Source: Halanaerobium sp051746665
Lineage (GTDB): Bacteria; Bacillota; Halanaerobiia; Halanaerobiales; Halanaerobiaceae
DNA: 8,249 nt
Direction: 5' to 3'
Assembly (NCBI GenBank): GCA_051746665.1
Contig: JBNJFG010000084.1
Coordinates: 1-8,249 of the forward strand
Both the position numbers and the translations under genes were made by a program. How positions within the stretch are numbered: position 1 is the stretch's first letter; the number at the start of each line of letters is the position of its first letter. The notes under the pieces are model-generated. The model was not told the DNA's origin and ran no database searches. It saw only the letters and a program-made list of their open reading frames with translations. Shown here one piece after another: positions 1 to 6,524 of this stretch.

Positions 1-399
1 ATCAAACATATCATAAATTTTTAACTGCTTTAAAACTTTTCTTGCATTTCTGCTTGATGAACCTACAGCAATTTTAAAGCCCTCAGCTTTTAATTTTTTC
101 AATTTAGATTCCATATCATCTAAAATATTCTCTTTACCTATTTCTTCTAAATATTTTTGATAATAAGCATTTTTTCTATCTGTCCATTCTTTTTTTGTAT
201 CTTCTGCAACTTCTTTACCATCTAAAATTATATCTAGCGAATCCATTCTAGAAACTCCACGCAATTTTTCATTAATTTCACGATTGAAAAATAAGTCTTC
301 TTCATCTGCCAGTGTCTGCCAACTTTTATAATGATATTCTGCAGTATCCGTTATTACACCATCAAGATCAAAGATAAAAGCTTTAATTTCATTTGCCAT
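1..399 (-). CDS. pgmB: Beta-phosphoglucomutase, HAD superfamily (partial, C-terminus beyond window)
   Basis: Cytosolic enzyme expected to interconvert beta-glucose 1-phosphate and glucose 6-phosphate, the step after maltose, trehalose or kojibiose phosphorylases. The 133 visible codons start MANEIKAFIFDLDGVITDT. The HAD motif I is DLD at 11-13 (D11 nucleophile, D13 acid/base) and the family's GVITDTAEYH signature runs from 14. A helical cap follows with RGVSR at 47-51, and the motif II serine lies in GSSSRN at 113-118. The order and wording follow the well-studied Lactococcus lactis enzyme closely. About 60% of the usual ~220 residues are present; the frame is open at position 1 with no sign of decay. 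The ATG at 399 was chosen because GGGAGTG lies a suitable distance upstream; an in-frame ATG at 405 is too close to it. It is the last visible gene of the minus-strand run, 49 bases after the 2H gene, with no terminator between. A generic HAD sugar phosphatase is the alternative, but the motifs argue against it. Confidence 0.88.
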   Translation of the reverse strand, partial: MANEIKAFIFDLDGVITDTAEYHYKSWQTLADEEDLFFNREINEKLRGVSRMDSLDIILDGKEVAEDTKKEWTDRKNAYYQKYLEEIGKENILDDMESKLKKLKAEGFKIAVGSSSRNARKVLKQLKIYDMFD

Positions 400-448
400 A
401 ATCATCACTCCCATTATCATATTAAAAATAAAACAAATCCATAAAAAT

Positions 449-1024
449 CTAAGCTAAATCAAAACTAGCAATTAATTTTTCTACCGGATCTAAAGTTGGC
501 CTCCATATTTCAATTTTATCAGCTGCAGCAGCTAATGGTCTAGACATCCCTTCCATAAACAAACAAATTTCTGTCAGTTCATCCATTGGTATAGGATTTT
601 CAGCAAATATATTGCTTATAATCGTAATATGAAACATCCATTCTTCATAATTTTCTATTGTCGAAATCCCTTCAGCAATCAAATCCTGATGAACAGATTC
701 AGAAAAATTTCGTAATGAATCTGTTTCATTAACTTCTAAAACTAACTGATGCTGATCTGAAAATTTAATACAGCTAAAGCGATCTACTTCTATTTCAACT
801 TTATCAAATTCATTAATTTTTTTTGACAAAATTTCTTTAGCTTCTGCCACTTTATTTTTATTTATTCTATCAATTGTAATATGAAGCTGCGGATATATTT
901 GATCTGGATAAAGATTATAATGCTCAGAAACAATTTTTTGAACCTTTGAAGCAGTTTCTACAAGTTCTTTTCCAGGTATTAAAACTAAAAAATATTCATT
1001 TTCTAAGTCTGCAGCCTTTATCAT
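449..1024 (-). CDS. 2H phosphoesterase (LigT / 2'-5' RNA ligase-like family)
   Basis: A 191-residue soluble protein with the two catalytic HxTx motifs that define the 2H superfamily: HITI at 48-51 and HITI at 132-135. Both histidines and both threonines are intact. Family members hydrolyse 2',3'-cyclic or 2',5'-phosphodiester bonds in RNA or small nucleotides, or act in vitro as 2'-5' RNA ligases; the substrate here cannot be read from sequence. The length is normal for single-domain members. An open frame extends to a GTG at 1030, but the ATG at 1024 has GGAG eight bases upstream, while the GTG would sit two bases from it, so 1024 is preferred. The ATPase stop codon ends just 2 bases before this ATG, and the ribosome site lies inside the ATPase gene, so translation is probably coupled. 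A role in RNA repair or turnover, or in cyclic-phosphate salvage, is possible; nothing links it firmly to the transporter. Confidence 0.82.
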   Translation of the reverse strand: MIKAADLENEYFLVLIPGKELVETASKVQKIVSEHYNLYPDQIYPQLHITIDRINKNKVAEAKEILSKKINEFDKVEIEVDRFSCIKFSDQHQLVLEVNETDSLRNFSESVHQDLIAEGISTIENYEEWMFHITIISNIFAENPIPMDELTEICLFMEGMSRPLAAAADKIEIWRPTLDPVEKLIASFDLA

Positions 1025-1026
1025 AA

Positions 1027-2304
1027 TCACATCTCCATCTCTACGTTTTCTAGTTCTTTTACTTTTTTAAGTAAACTATTTTTTTCTTTTAACAAAATTA
1101 TATTTTTATCTTCTATTACTATCTTATTCCAGATGGATTCCGCTTTTCCTTCAATATAATCTCTTTTTTTAATACTAAGATTAGAAAAAAGAATTTTTGT
1201 CTTTTGCGGGAAATTAAGAAGAATCTTTAAATTAGCAAGATTTCCATGTCCAAATGGTAAATCACTTAAGATAACTAAATCTGAACTTTGAATTAATTTC
1301 TTATTTTTTTCAATTTCTTTTTTAGAGATATCGATAAATGGTGGCGCTTCGACTATTTCAATACCAAGTTCTTTAGCTACCTGCCAATCAGCATCGCCAA
1401 TATTTAAAACACCTATACTTAAAGGATAGCCTGCATTATCTAGTTTATAAAGAAAATTTTGAGCTGTTCCTCCACCTGCTATTACATGTATTTTAAAATC
1501 CTTATATTTTTCTTTTTTAAACTTATTGTTTTTTTCAGGTATTAAAGTAACAAATGGTTTCCCAGAAATAGGATTTACCTTGATTAAAACTTCAGCCTTA
1601 TAAACTTTTTTAATATTTTCTTCAGTTAATACTTTTTCAGCAGAACCAGCAGCAAATATTTCGCCTTCTTTAAGTAATAATAACTCTTCACAATATTGGG
1701 CAGTTAAGTTTAAATCATGAGAAACTGTAATGATGGTTAAATTAAATTCTTGATTTAAATATTTTAATAAATCATAAATTTCTCCCTGATAATTAATATC
1801 TAAGTTGGAAGTTGGTTCATCTAATAATAATATATCAGGCTTCTGAGCCAAAGCTCTAGCAATTATAACTCTCTGCCTTTCTCCACCAGATAAATCATTA
1901 ATTAATTTGTTTTTTAATTTTAAAGTATCAGTTACCCTCATTACCTCTTTGACTATTTTTTTATCTTCTTTATTTAATCCCGACCATCTCTTTTGATAAG
2001 GATGCCTCCCCATCATTATAATATCATAAACATTAAAATTAAAGCTTATTTCTGTATTTTGAGGTACAACAGCCATTTTTTTCGCCAATTCTAAAGAACT
2101 GTATTCATTTAATATCTTTTTATCGAGATAAACTTTTCCTCTATCAGCTATTAAAGTTCTACTCATATTTTTTAAAAGGGTAGATTTACCAGAAGCATTA
2201 GGACCAATAATCCCAATAAAAGAACCTTTCTTTATTTGTAAATCAATCCCTTTAAGAATATTTTTTTGATTATAACTAAATTCAATATTATCTGTTTTTA
2301 ACAT
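1027..2304 (-). CDS. ABC transporter ATP-binding protein (BtuD/FecE type) with extra C-terminal domain
   Basis: The 425-residue ATPase of a metal-complex importer, acting on the inner face of the membrane with the permease encoded just upstream. The nucleotide-binding domain (about 1-250) is complete: Walker A GPNASGKST at 34-42, Q-loop Q82, signature LSGGE at 138-142, Walker B ending D162-E163, and H-loop H196. It resembles BtuD, FecE and HmuV, which power uptake of corrinoids, ferric siderophores or haem. These are usually about 250-270 residues, so roughly 155 residues from about 268 are extra. That region has a GGG at 277-279, GDAD at 303-306 and LPFGHGNL at 349-356, with alternating hydrophobic strands and helices suggestive of a Rossmann-like alpha/beta fold; it ends in a charged helix. 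Comparable long forms exist in archaeal BtuD-like proteins as I recall, but I know no function for the tail. The ATG at 2304 was chosen over TTG 2316 because GGTGA lies five bases upstream. Substrate undetermined. Confidence 0.88.
   Translation of the reverse strand: MLKTDNIEFSYNQKNILKGIDLQIKKGSFIGIIGPNASGKSTLLKNMSRTLIADRGKVYLDKKILNEYSSLELAKKMAVVPQNTEISFNFNVYDIIMMGRHPYQKRWSGLNKEDKKIVKEVMRVTDTLKLKNKLINDLSGGERQRVIIARALAQKPDILLLDEPTSNLDINYQGEIYDLLKYLNQEFNLTIITVSHDLNLTAQYCEELLLLKEGEIFAAGSAEKVLTEENIKKVYKAEVLIKVNPISGKPFVTLIPEKNNKFKKEKYKDFKIHVIAGGGTAQNFLYKLDNAGYPLSIGVLNIGDADWQVAKELGIEIVEAPPFIDISKKEIEKNKKLIQSSDLVILSDLPFGHGNLANLKILLNFPQKTKILFSNLSIKKRDYIEGKAESIWNKIVIEDKNIILLKEKNSLLKKVKELENVEMEM
1033..1036 (-). 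promoter_or_regulatory. Ribosome binding site deciding the 2H phosphoesterase start
   Basis: GGAG on the minus strand, eight bases before ATG 1024, lying within the last codons of the ATPase gene. It favours ATG 1024 over the upstream GTG 1030 and implies translational coupling. Confidence 0.65.
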
Positions 2305-2309
2305 AATTT

Positions 2310-2314
2310 TCACC
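2310..2314 (-). promoter_or_regulatory. Ribosome binding site deciding the ABC ATPase start
   Basis: GGTGA on the minus strand overlaps the TGA stop of the permease and lies five bases before ATG 2304. The upstream in-frame TTG (2316) would overlap this site, so it is unlikely to be the start. Confidence 0.6.
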
Positions 2315-3338
2315 AAATATTTTTAGATTTATTGCGCAATAAATAAATGAAATATGGCCCTCCAGCTAAGGCAGTTATTATTCCTACCGGTAGTTCCATA
2401 GGAGCCATTATAGTTCTTGCTGCTGTATCAGCAATTAATAAGAATGAGCCTCCTATAACTGCTGCAAGAGGTATCAATTTTCTATGATCAGGACCAATAA
2501 TCATTCTCGTAATATGAGGTACTACAAGTCCAATAAAACCAATACTACCGCTCACTGAAACTACTGATGCAGTAATCAAAGAAGCTGCTCCTAATAAAAT
2601 AACTTTTGTTCTTTCTACATTTAATCCTAAATGGGCTGCACTTTCTTCTCCCAGCAGTAAAATATTTAGATCTTTTAAATAAAAAACTATAACTGCTAAG
2701 GCAGCTAAAAAATATGGTAATATCATATTAACATCATTCCATGATGATCCTGCTAAACTACCCATTAACCAGTATACTAATTGCTGTAAATTTTCTGTCC
2801 GGAGTACCATTAAAAATGACATAAGTGAATTCAAGATAAAACTCACTGCAACCCCAGCTAATAGGAAGGTTAAAACAGGTAATTTCCTACCAACTCTGGC
2901 TAACTGATAAACAGTTAAAACTGTTAACGCCGCTCCTAAAAAAGCAAAGACTGGAATTGTATTAAGATTAAAGAAAGCAATTTCTATACCTAAAAATAAA
3001 GCCAGCATAACTCCTGTTCCTGCTCCAGCCGAAATACCAATAATATATGGATCAACCATTGGATTTCTAATGATAGCTTGAAATACAGTCCCAGCAACAG
3101 CCAATCCAGCACCAACAATAAACGCTAATATAATTCTTGGCAGCCTAATTTCAAAAATAATTATCCCTGTTGAAGCCGAAACTTCAGTACTGTTAAATAT
3201 AGAAGAAATTACATCCATTGAATTAATATTACTTGATCCGATAAATAAAGCTGCAAATCCAAGTAAGACTAAAAGGATTATTGCTGTCAGATATATTAAT
3301 ATATTCCTTTTGTATTCTAACATAAATCCCATCCTCAT
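2310..3338 (-). CDS. ABC transporter permease, FecCD/BtuC family
   Basis: Integral membrane permease of 342 residues, the normal length for this family, which folds into about ten transmembrane helices and works as a homodimer with two ATPase subunits. The family landmarks are all visible: RLPRII near 65-70, the AGLAVAGTVFQAIIRNP stretch at 77-93 followed by DPYIIGISAGAGTG (96-109), the coupling region GEESAAHLGLNVERTK at 230-245 that contacts the ATPase, and GFIGLVVPHITRMIIGPDHR at 267-286. The C-terminus PVGIITALAGGPYFIYLL is typical. Substrates of the family are vitamin B12, haem or ferric siderophores; the sequence does not decide among them. The gene ends 5 bases before the ATPase ATG, and the two surely form one transporter. 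No substrate-binding protein lies nearby. Start codon uncertain: ATG 3338 has a weak AGAG upstream, and in-frame ATG 3323, preceded by AGGATGGGA, would give MLEYKRN. Confidence 0.92.
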   Translation of the reverse strand: MRMGFMLEYKRNILIYLTAIILLVLLGFAALFIGSSNINSMDVISSIFNSTEVSASTGIIIFEIRLPRIILAFIVGAGLAVAGTVFQAIIRNPMVDPYIIGISAGAGTGVMLALFLGIEIAFFNLNTIPVFAFLGAALTVLTVYQLARVGRKLPVLTFLLAGVAVSFILNSLMSFLMVLRTENLQQLVYWLMGSLAGSSWNDVNMILPYFLAALAVIVFYLKDLNILLLGEESAAHLGLNVERTKVILLGAASLITASVVSVSGSIGFIGLVVPHITRMIIGPDHRKLIPLAAVIGGSFLLIADTAARTIMAPMELPVGIITALAGGPYFIYLLRNKSKNIW

Positions 3339-3363
3339 ATCAAAATCTCTATAATAAAGTTAA

Positions 3364-3384
3364 AATTTTACTTCGAGTAAAATT
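3364..3384 (-). other. Perfect 9-bp dyad at the DUF1015/permease junction (weak terminator or operator)
   Basis: Arms AATTTTACT and AGTAAAATT flank a three-base centre, a perfect 9-bp inverted repeat covering most of the DUF1015 stop codon and reaching into the 44-base gap before the permease. On the minus strand the second arm runs into TTAACTTT, which is only a poor T-tract, and the stem is almost all A/T, so a strong intrinsic terminator is unlikely. It could be a partial terminator that lowers permease expression relative to DUF1015, or a binding site for a dimeric regulator. Confidence 0.4.
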
Positions 3385-4666
3385 ACTTTTTAATTGAAAG
3401 TTTATTAATCACCAGACCAGTTAATAATTTTGGATAAAAATCAGTAGATTTCTGCGGCATTTTTTCTCCAAAATCAGCAATATTTTTAACTTCTTTAACA
3501 GAAGTTGGATTCAAAATAAATGCAGCCTGATATTTATCTTCTTCAAGTTTTTCTAGCGCCGTATCTCGATATCTAATATAATCTAAATTCGATTTGGCAG
3601 CTAGTGCTTTTTTGTCAATTCCTAAATACTTATCTAATAAAATATTATGCAGGATACTAACATCAAGTTTCTTATATTCTATAGAATAGTTTTCTTCAAT
3701 TTCAGTTAAAATTTCTTCATTTTCAAATTCAAAGACATAATATTCATCAGCTTCAGCTGCTTTAAATCCAAATACCTTACTTTTTGTATTTGCATCTAAA
3801 TATTCGTACATTTTTTCTTTACTCTCAAAATCCTTTATACTAAAATCCTCTGCTGCTTTTTTCAGAAATAAATTAAGTTTAAAATCTTTTATTCCATATA
3901 ATAATCTGTGAGTTGGTAATACTTTTAAACCTGGATCATCCATATTGATAAAAGTCATTAAACGATGATTAAAGCTTTCTACTCCATCAGCTTCCCAACC
4001 CTTATCTAAACATTCTTTTTGATAATTTAAAGCTGTCTGATAACGATGATGGCCGTCAGCAATATACAAACTCTTATTTTCCATTTTTTCTTTTATTTCT
4101 GTTATAAGTTTATCATCTTCTAACTTCCAAATTTTATGAGTATTTTCATCTTCATCTTTTACCTTTATAAGTGCTTCATTTTTCATTTTATCTAATAGCA
4201 AATTATTAATTTCATTTTTTTGGTCAGAATACAACATGAATATATGTCCGAAATTTGCTTCTGTTGCCCTAATTAGCTTTAAACGGTCGGCCTTAGGGCC
4301 TTCCATAGTCGTCTCATGTTCTTTGACACCTTCACCAGCTTCTAACTCTCCTAAAGCAGCAAAACCTTTGCGAATGAATTTTTCTCCATCAACTTCATAC
4401 TCTTGAGTATAGATATAAAATCCAGGTTTTTGATCTTGAATTAAAATTTCATCTTTAATCCAATTATTTAGATACTTTTCTGCACTTTGATACCGATCTT
4501 CTTCTTTACCCAAAATTAAACGAACAATGTTATAAGGACTCTGATCATAATAATTTTCCTGCAGCTTAGTATCAATTTTGTCATATGGTTGTGTTACTAC
4601 CTTCTCTAAATCTTCAACTTTTTCCTGATTATATCTATAAGCTCTAAATGGAAATACTTTTGCCAT
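3383..4666 (-). CDS. DUF1015 family protein, possibly serine-metabolism linked
   Basis: A 427-residue soluble protein of a widely conserved family of unassigned function. Family signatures are visible in order: a short N-terminal FPFRAYRYN, QPYDKI at 26-31, the HETTMEGPKADRLKLIRAT block (117-135), ADGHHRYQTA at 203-212, and MPQKSTDFYPKLLTGLV near the C-terminus (403-419). Length is close to the family norm and no domain is missing. The DGHHR motif resembles the nucleotide-binding motif of ParB-fold proteins, which include the free serine kinases SerK of Thermococcus and SbnI of Staphylococcus. Together with the position back to back with serA, this suggests a role in serine or phosphoserine metabolism; that is inference. 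The ATG at 4666 is preferred to GTG 4675 because GAGGAG sits eight bases upstream and the GTG would overlap it. It is first of the minus-strand run, with its own promoter. No signal peptide or membrane segment is seen. Confidence 0.85.
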   Translation of the reverse strand: MAKVFPFRAYRYNQEKVEDLEKVVTQPYDKIDTKLQENYYDQSPYNIVRLILGKEEDRYQSAEKYLNNWIKDEILIQDQKPGFYIYTQEYEVDGEKFIRKGFAALGELEAGEGVKEHETTMEGPKADRLKLIRATEANFGHIFMLYSDQKNEINNLLLDKMKNEALIKVKDEDENTHKIWKLEDDKLITEIKEKMENKSLYIADGHHRYQTALNYQKECLDKGWEADGVESFNHRLMTFINMDDPGLKVLPTHRLLYGIKDFKLNLFLKKAAEDFSIKDFESKEKMYEYLDANTKSKVFGFKAAEADEYYVFEFENEEILTEIEENYSIEYKKLDVSILHNILLDKYLGIDKKALAAKSNLDYIRYRDTALEKLEEDKYQAAFILNPTSVKEVKNIADFGEKMPQKSTDFYPKLLTGLVINKLSIKK

Positions 4667-4674
4667 ACTTATCA

Positions 4675-4680
4675 CTCCTC
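4675..4680 (-). promoter_or_regulatory. Ribosome binding site deciding the DUF1015 start
   Basis: GAGGAG on the minus strand, eight bases before ATG 4666. The in-frame GTG at 4675 shares its first base with this site and cannot use it. If the promoter at 4688-4716 is right, this site lies almost at the 5' end of the transcript. Confidence 0.7.
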
Positions 4681-4687
4681 GTTATTT

Positions 4688-4716
4688 ATTATATATTTTA
4701 ATTAGCTCTACGGCAA
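4688..4716 (-). promoter_or_regulatory. Sigma-A-type promoter for the DUF1015-led gene run
   Basis: On the minus strand TTGCCG (-35, 4716-4711) and a perfect TATAAT (-10, 4693-4688) are separated by 17 bases. Transcription would begin near 4681, giving a leader of only about 15 bases that starts at the ribosome site. Confidence 0.72.
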
Positions 4717-4786
4717 GTTTGAAATAAAACATCAGACCAAAAATTAGTCTTTTTCAACTATTTTATCACTTTAAAGAATTAAATCC

Positions 4787-4815
4787 TTGCTTTATCAAGT
4801 TCTTTTAGATATAAT
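4787..4815 (+). promoter_or_regulatory. Sigma-A-type promoter for serA
   Basis: TTGCTT (-35, 4787-4792) and a perfect TATAAT (-10, 4810-4815) with a 17-base spacer. The predicted start near 4822 leaves a leader of about 36 bases, too short for a T-box or known riboswitch, so serA control probably acts at the promoter or through the ACT domain. The two divergent promoters lie about 70 bases apart, leaving room for a shared regulator between them. Confidence 0.78.
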
Positions 4816-4857
4816 TAATAAAAATTAGTAGCAAGCAGAGAGAAGGAGTGGTAATAA

Positions 4858-6462
4858 GTGTACAAAGTACTAGTTAGTGACAATATTGCTCAAAAAGGTA
4901 TTGATGTTTTAGAAGATGCAGGTATGAAAGTTGATTTTAGTCCAAATTTATGTCGTGAAGATTTTTTGGAAATTATTGGTGATTATGATGGAATAATTGT
5001 GCGCAGCATGACACTTTTAGATGAAGAAGCTTTAAATAAAGCTAAAAAACTAAAAGTAATAGGTAGAGCTGGTACAGGTTATGATAATATTAATTTAGAT
5101 GAGGCTACTAAACATGGTATTTTTGTTTTCAATACACCAACCGGCAATACAATTTCTGCAGTTGAACACACAATGGGAATGATGCTTTCACTTTCCCGTA
5201 ACATTCCTCAGGCTAATCAGGCATTACACAATGATATCTGGGATAGAAAAAAATATATGGGCGTTGAAGTAAGTGGAAAAACTTTAGGTATTATAGGACT
5301 TGGTAGAATTGGAAGTAGAGTAGCTAAAAGGGCTCAGAGTTTTGGAATGAAAGTAATCGCCAATGACCCTTACTTAGCTCCACAAAAAGCAGAAAAAATT
5401 AATGTACCATTACTACCATTTAAAGAGGTTTTAGAAAAATCGGATTATGTAACTCTACATACACCTCTGACTGATGAAACCTATCATATTTTAAGTCATA
5501 AAGAATTTGCGATAATGAAAAATAGGGCAAGGGTTATTAACTGTGCAAGAGGACAAAATGTAGATACTAAGGCTTTAGCAGAAGCATTAGAAAAAAATAT
5601 AATAGCTGGTGCTGCAATAGATGTGCACGAAGAAGAACCAGTAAAGGCGAGTAATAATCCACTGCTCAAATATGAAGACAGAGTCATTATGACATGTCAC
5701 CTGGGTGGAACAACAACTGAAGCTATGGATAATGTTTCTATTACAGCAGCAGAAGAAGTGGTGTCTGTATTAAAAAATAATTTACCAGAATCTCCACTTA
5801 ATATTCCAGCTATGGATCCTCAGGAATTTAATCAGGCTAAACCCTATATTAACCTGGTTACTAAACTGGGTAATTTTATGGCCAAATGGAAAGGTCACGA
5901 AAGAATTGAAGCTCTAGAAGTAGAGTATGGTGGAGAAATTAATCAATATAATCACAAGCCAATGACTTTAAGTTTAGTTAAGTCTATTTTAGAACCAATT
6001 TTAGATGATAGAATTAATTTAGTAAATGCAATGCATATTGCCCAAGAAAGAGGAATTGCTCTCAAAGAAAGTCAAATCCAAAATGAGGGTGAATTAAACA
6101 ATATAATTAAAATCAATCTTAAAACTGATGTTGATAATTACAGCCTAGCTGGAACTTACTTACCAATTGGTTTTAGATTAATTGAAATTAATGGATTAAG
6201 AATTGATCTAGACCTCACTGGAGAATTTATTATTGTAAGTTATCAGGATAAACCAGGAGTTATAGGTAAAATTGGATCAACTCTAGGTGAAGCAAATATA
6301 AATATTGCAAATATGCAGGTTGGTCGTAAAGAAGTTGGTGGAAATGCTATTATGATGATGCAGATTGATTCTAAACCATCTAAGAAGGTATTAAATAAAA
6401 TCAGAACCCATTTAGATGAGTTAAACACCCAAGTTAAAGATTTAAGTTATTTAGAAATTTAA
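4858..6462 (+). CDS. serA: D-3-phosphoglycerate dehydrogenase, long form with ACT domain
   Basis: Catalyses the first committed step of serine synthesis in the cytosol: NAD-dependent oxidation of 3-phosphoglycerate to 3-phosphohydroxypyruvate. The 534 residues match the long-form length. The catalytic and nucleotide-binding domains occupy about 1-310, with the Rossmann motif GLGRIG at 147-152 and an acidic D170 at the end of the second strand, which favours NAD over NADP. The catalytic set is present: R231 in CARG, E260 in HEEEP and H281 in CHLGG. An intervening substrate-binding-like domain spans roughly 315-455, and the C-terminal ACT domain (457-534) has DKPGVIGKIG and INIANMQVGR, so allosteric control by serine is plausible. 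CHLGG replaces the more usual PHLGG/PHIGG. The start is GTG at 4858, with AAGGAG nine bases upstream. It is monocistronic: its own promoter lies upstream and a strong terminator follows 15 bases after the stop. Confidence 0.96.
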   Translation: MYKVLVSDNIAQKGIDVLEDAGMKVDFSPNLCREDFLEIIGDYDGIIVRSMTLLDEEALNKAKKLKVIGRAGTGYDNINLDEATKHGIFVFNTPTGNTISAVEHTMGMMLSLSRNIPQANQALHNDIWDRKKYMGVEVSGKTLGIIGLGRIGSRVAKRAQSFGMKVIANDPYLAPQKAEKINVPLLPFKEVLEKSDYVTLHTPLTDETYHILSHKEFAIMKNRARVINCARGQNVDTKALAEALEKNIIAGAAIDVHEEEPVKASNNPLLKYEDRVIMTCHLGGTTTEAMDNVSITAAEEVVSVLKNNLPESPLNIPAMDPQEFNQAKPYINLVTKLGNFMAKWKGHERIEALEVEYGGEINQYNHKPMTLSLVKSILEPILDDRINLVNAMHIAQERGIALKESQIQNEGELNNIIKINLKTDVDNYSLAGTYLPIGFRLIEINGLRIDLDLTGEFIIVSYQDKPGVIGKIGSTLGEANINIANMQVGRKEVGGNAIMMMQIDSKPSKKVLNKIRTHLDELNTQVKDLSYLEI

Positions 6463-6477
6463 AACTTTATATAAATG

Positions 6478-6511
6478 TAAAAATAGCAGCCTTGATTGGC
6501 TGCTATTTTTA
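6478..6511. terminator. Bidirectional intrinsic terminator between serA and the aminotransferase
   Basis: A 14-bp stem (core AGCAGCC / GGCTGCT, flanked by A5 and T5) with a six-base TTGATT loop. Run of T residues follows the stem on either strand, as expected for the shared end of two convergent genes. It lies 15 bases after the serA stop and 13 bases after the aminotransferase stop. Confidence 0.93.
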
Positions 6512-6524
6512 ATTGAAATAGTAC

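Noticed and set aside
400..448. Terminator or promoter between the 2H gene and pgmB
   Set aside because: No stem with a T-tract and no paired -35/-10 hexamers are seen in the 49 bases; read-through transcription is the simpler reading.
4731..4750. Short AGAC...GTCT inverted repeat between the divergent promoters
   Set aside because: Arms are only 4 bases in A/T-rich DNA, which is expected by chance; no support as an operator.
5496..5687. Open frame of 63 codons on the minus strand inside serA
   Set aside because: It lies wholly within a well-conserved gene on the opposite strand, has no recognisable motif, and reads as a low-complexity antisense shadow.
6243..6428. Open frame of 61 codons on the minus strand within the ACT-domain coding region of serA
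   Set aside because: It is antisense to a conserved domain, with no homology signal that I recognise.
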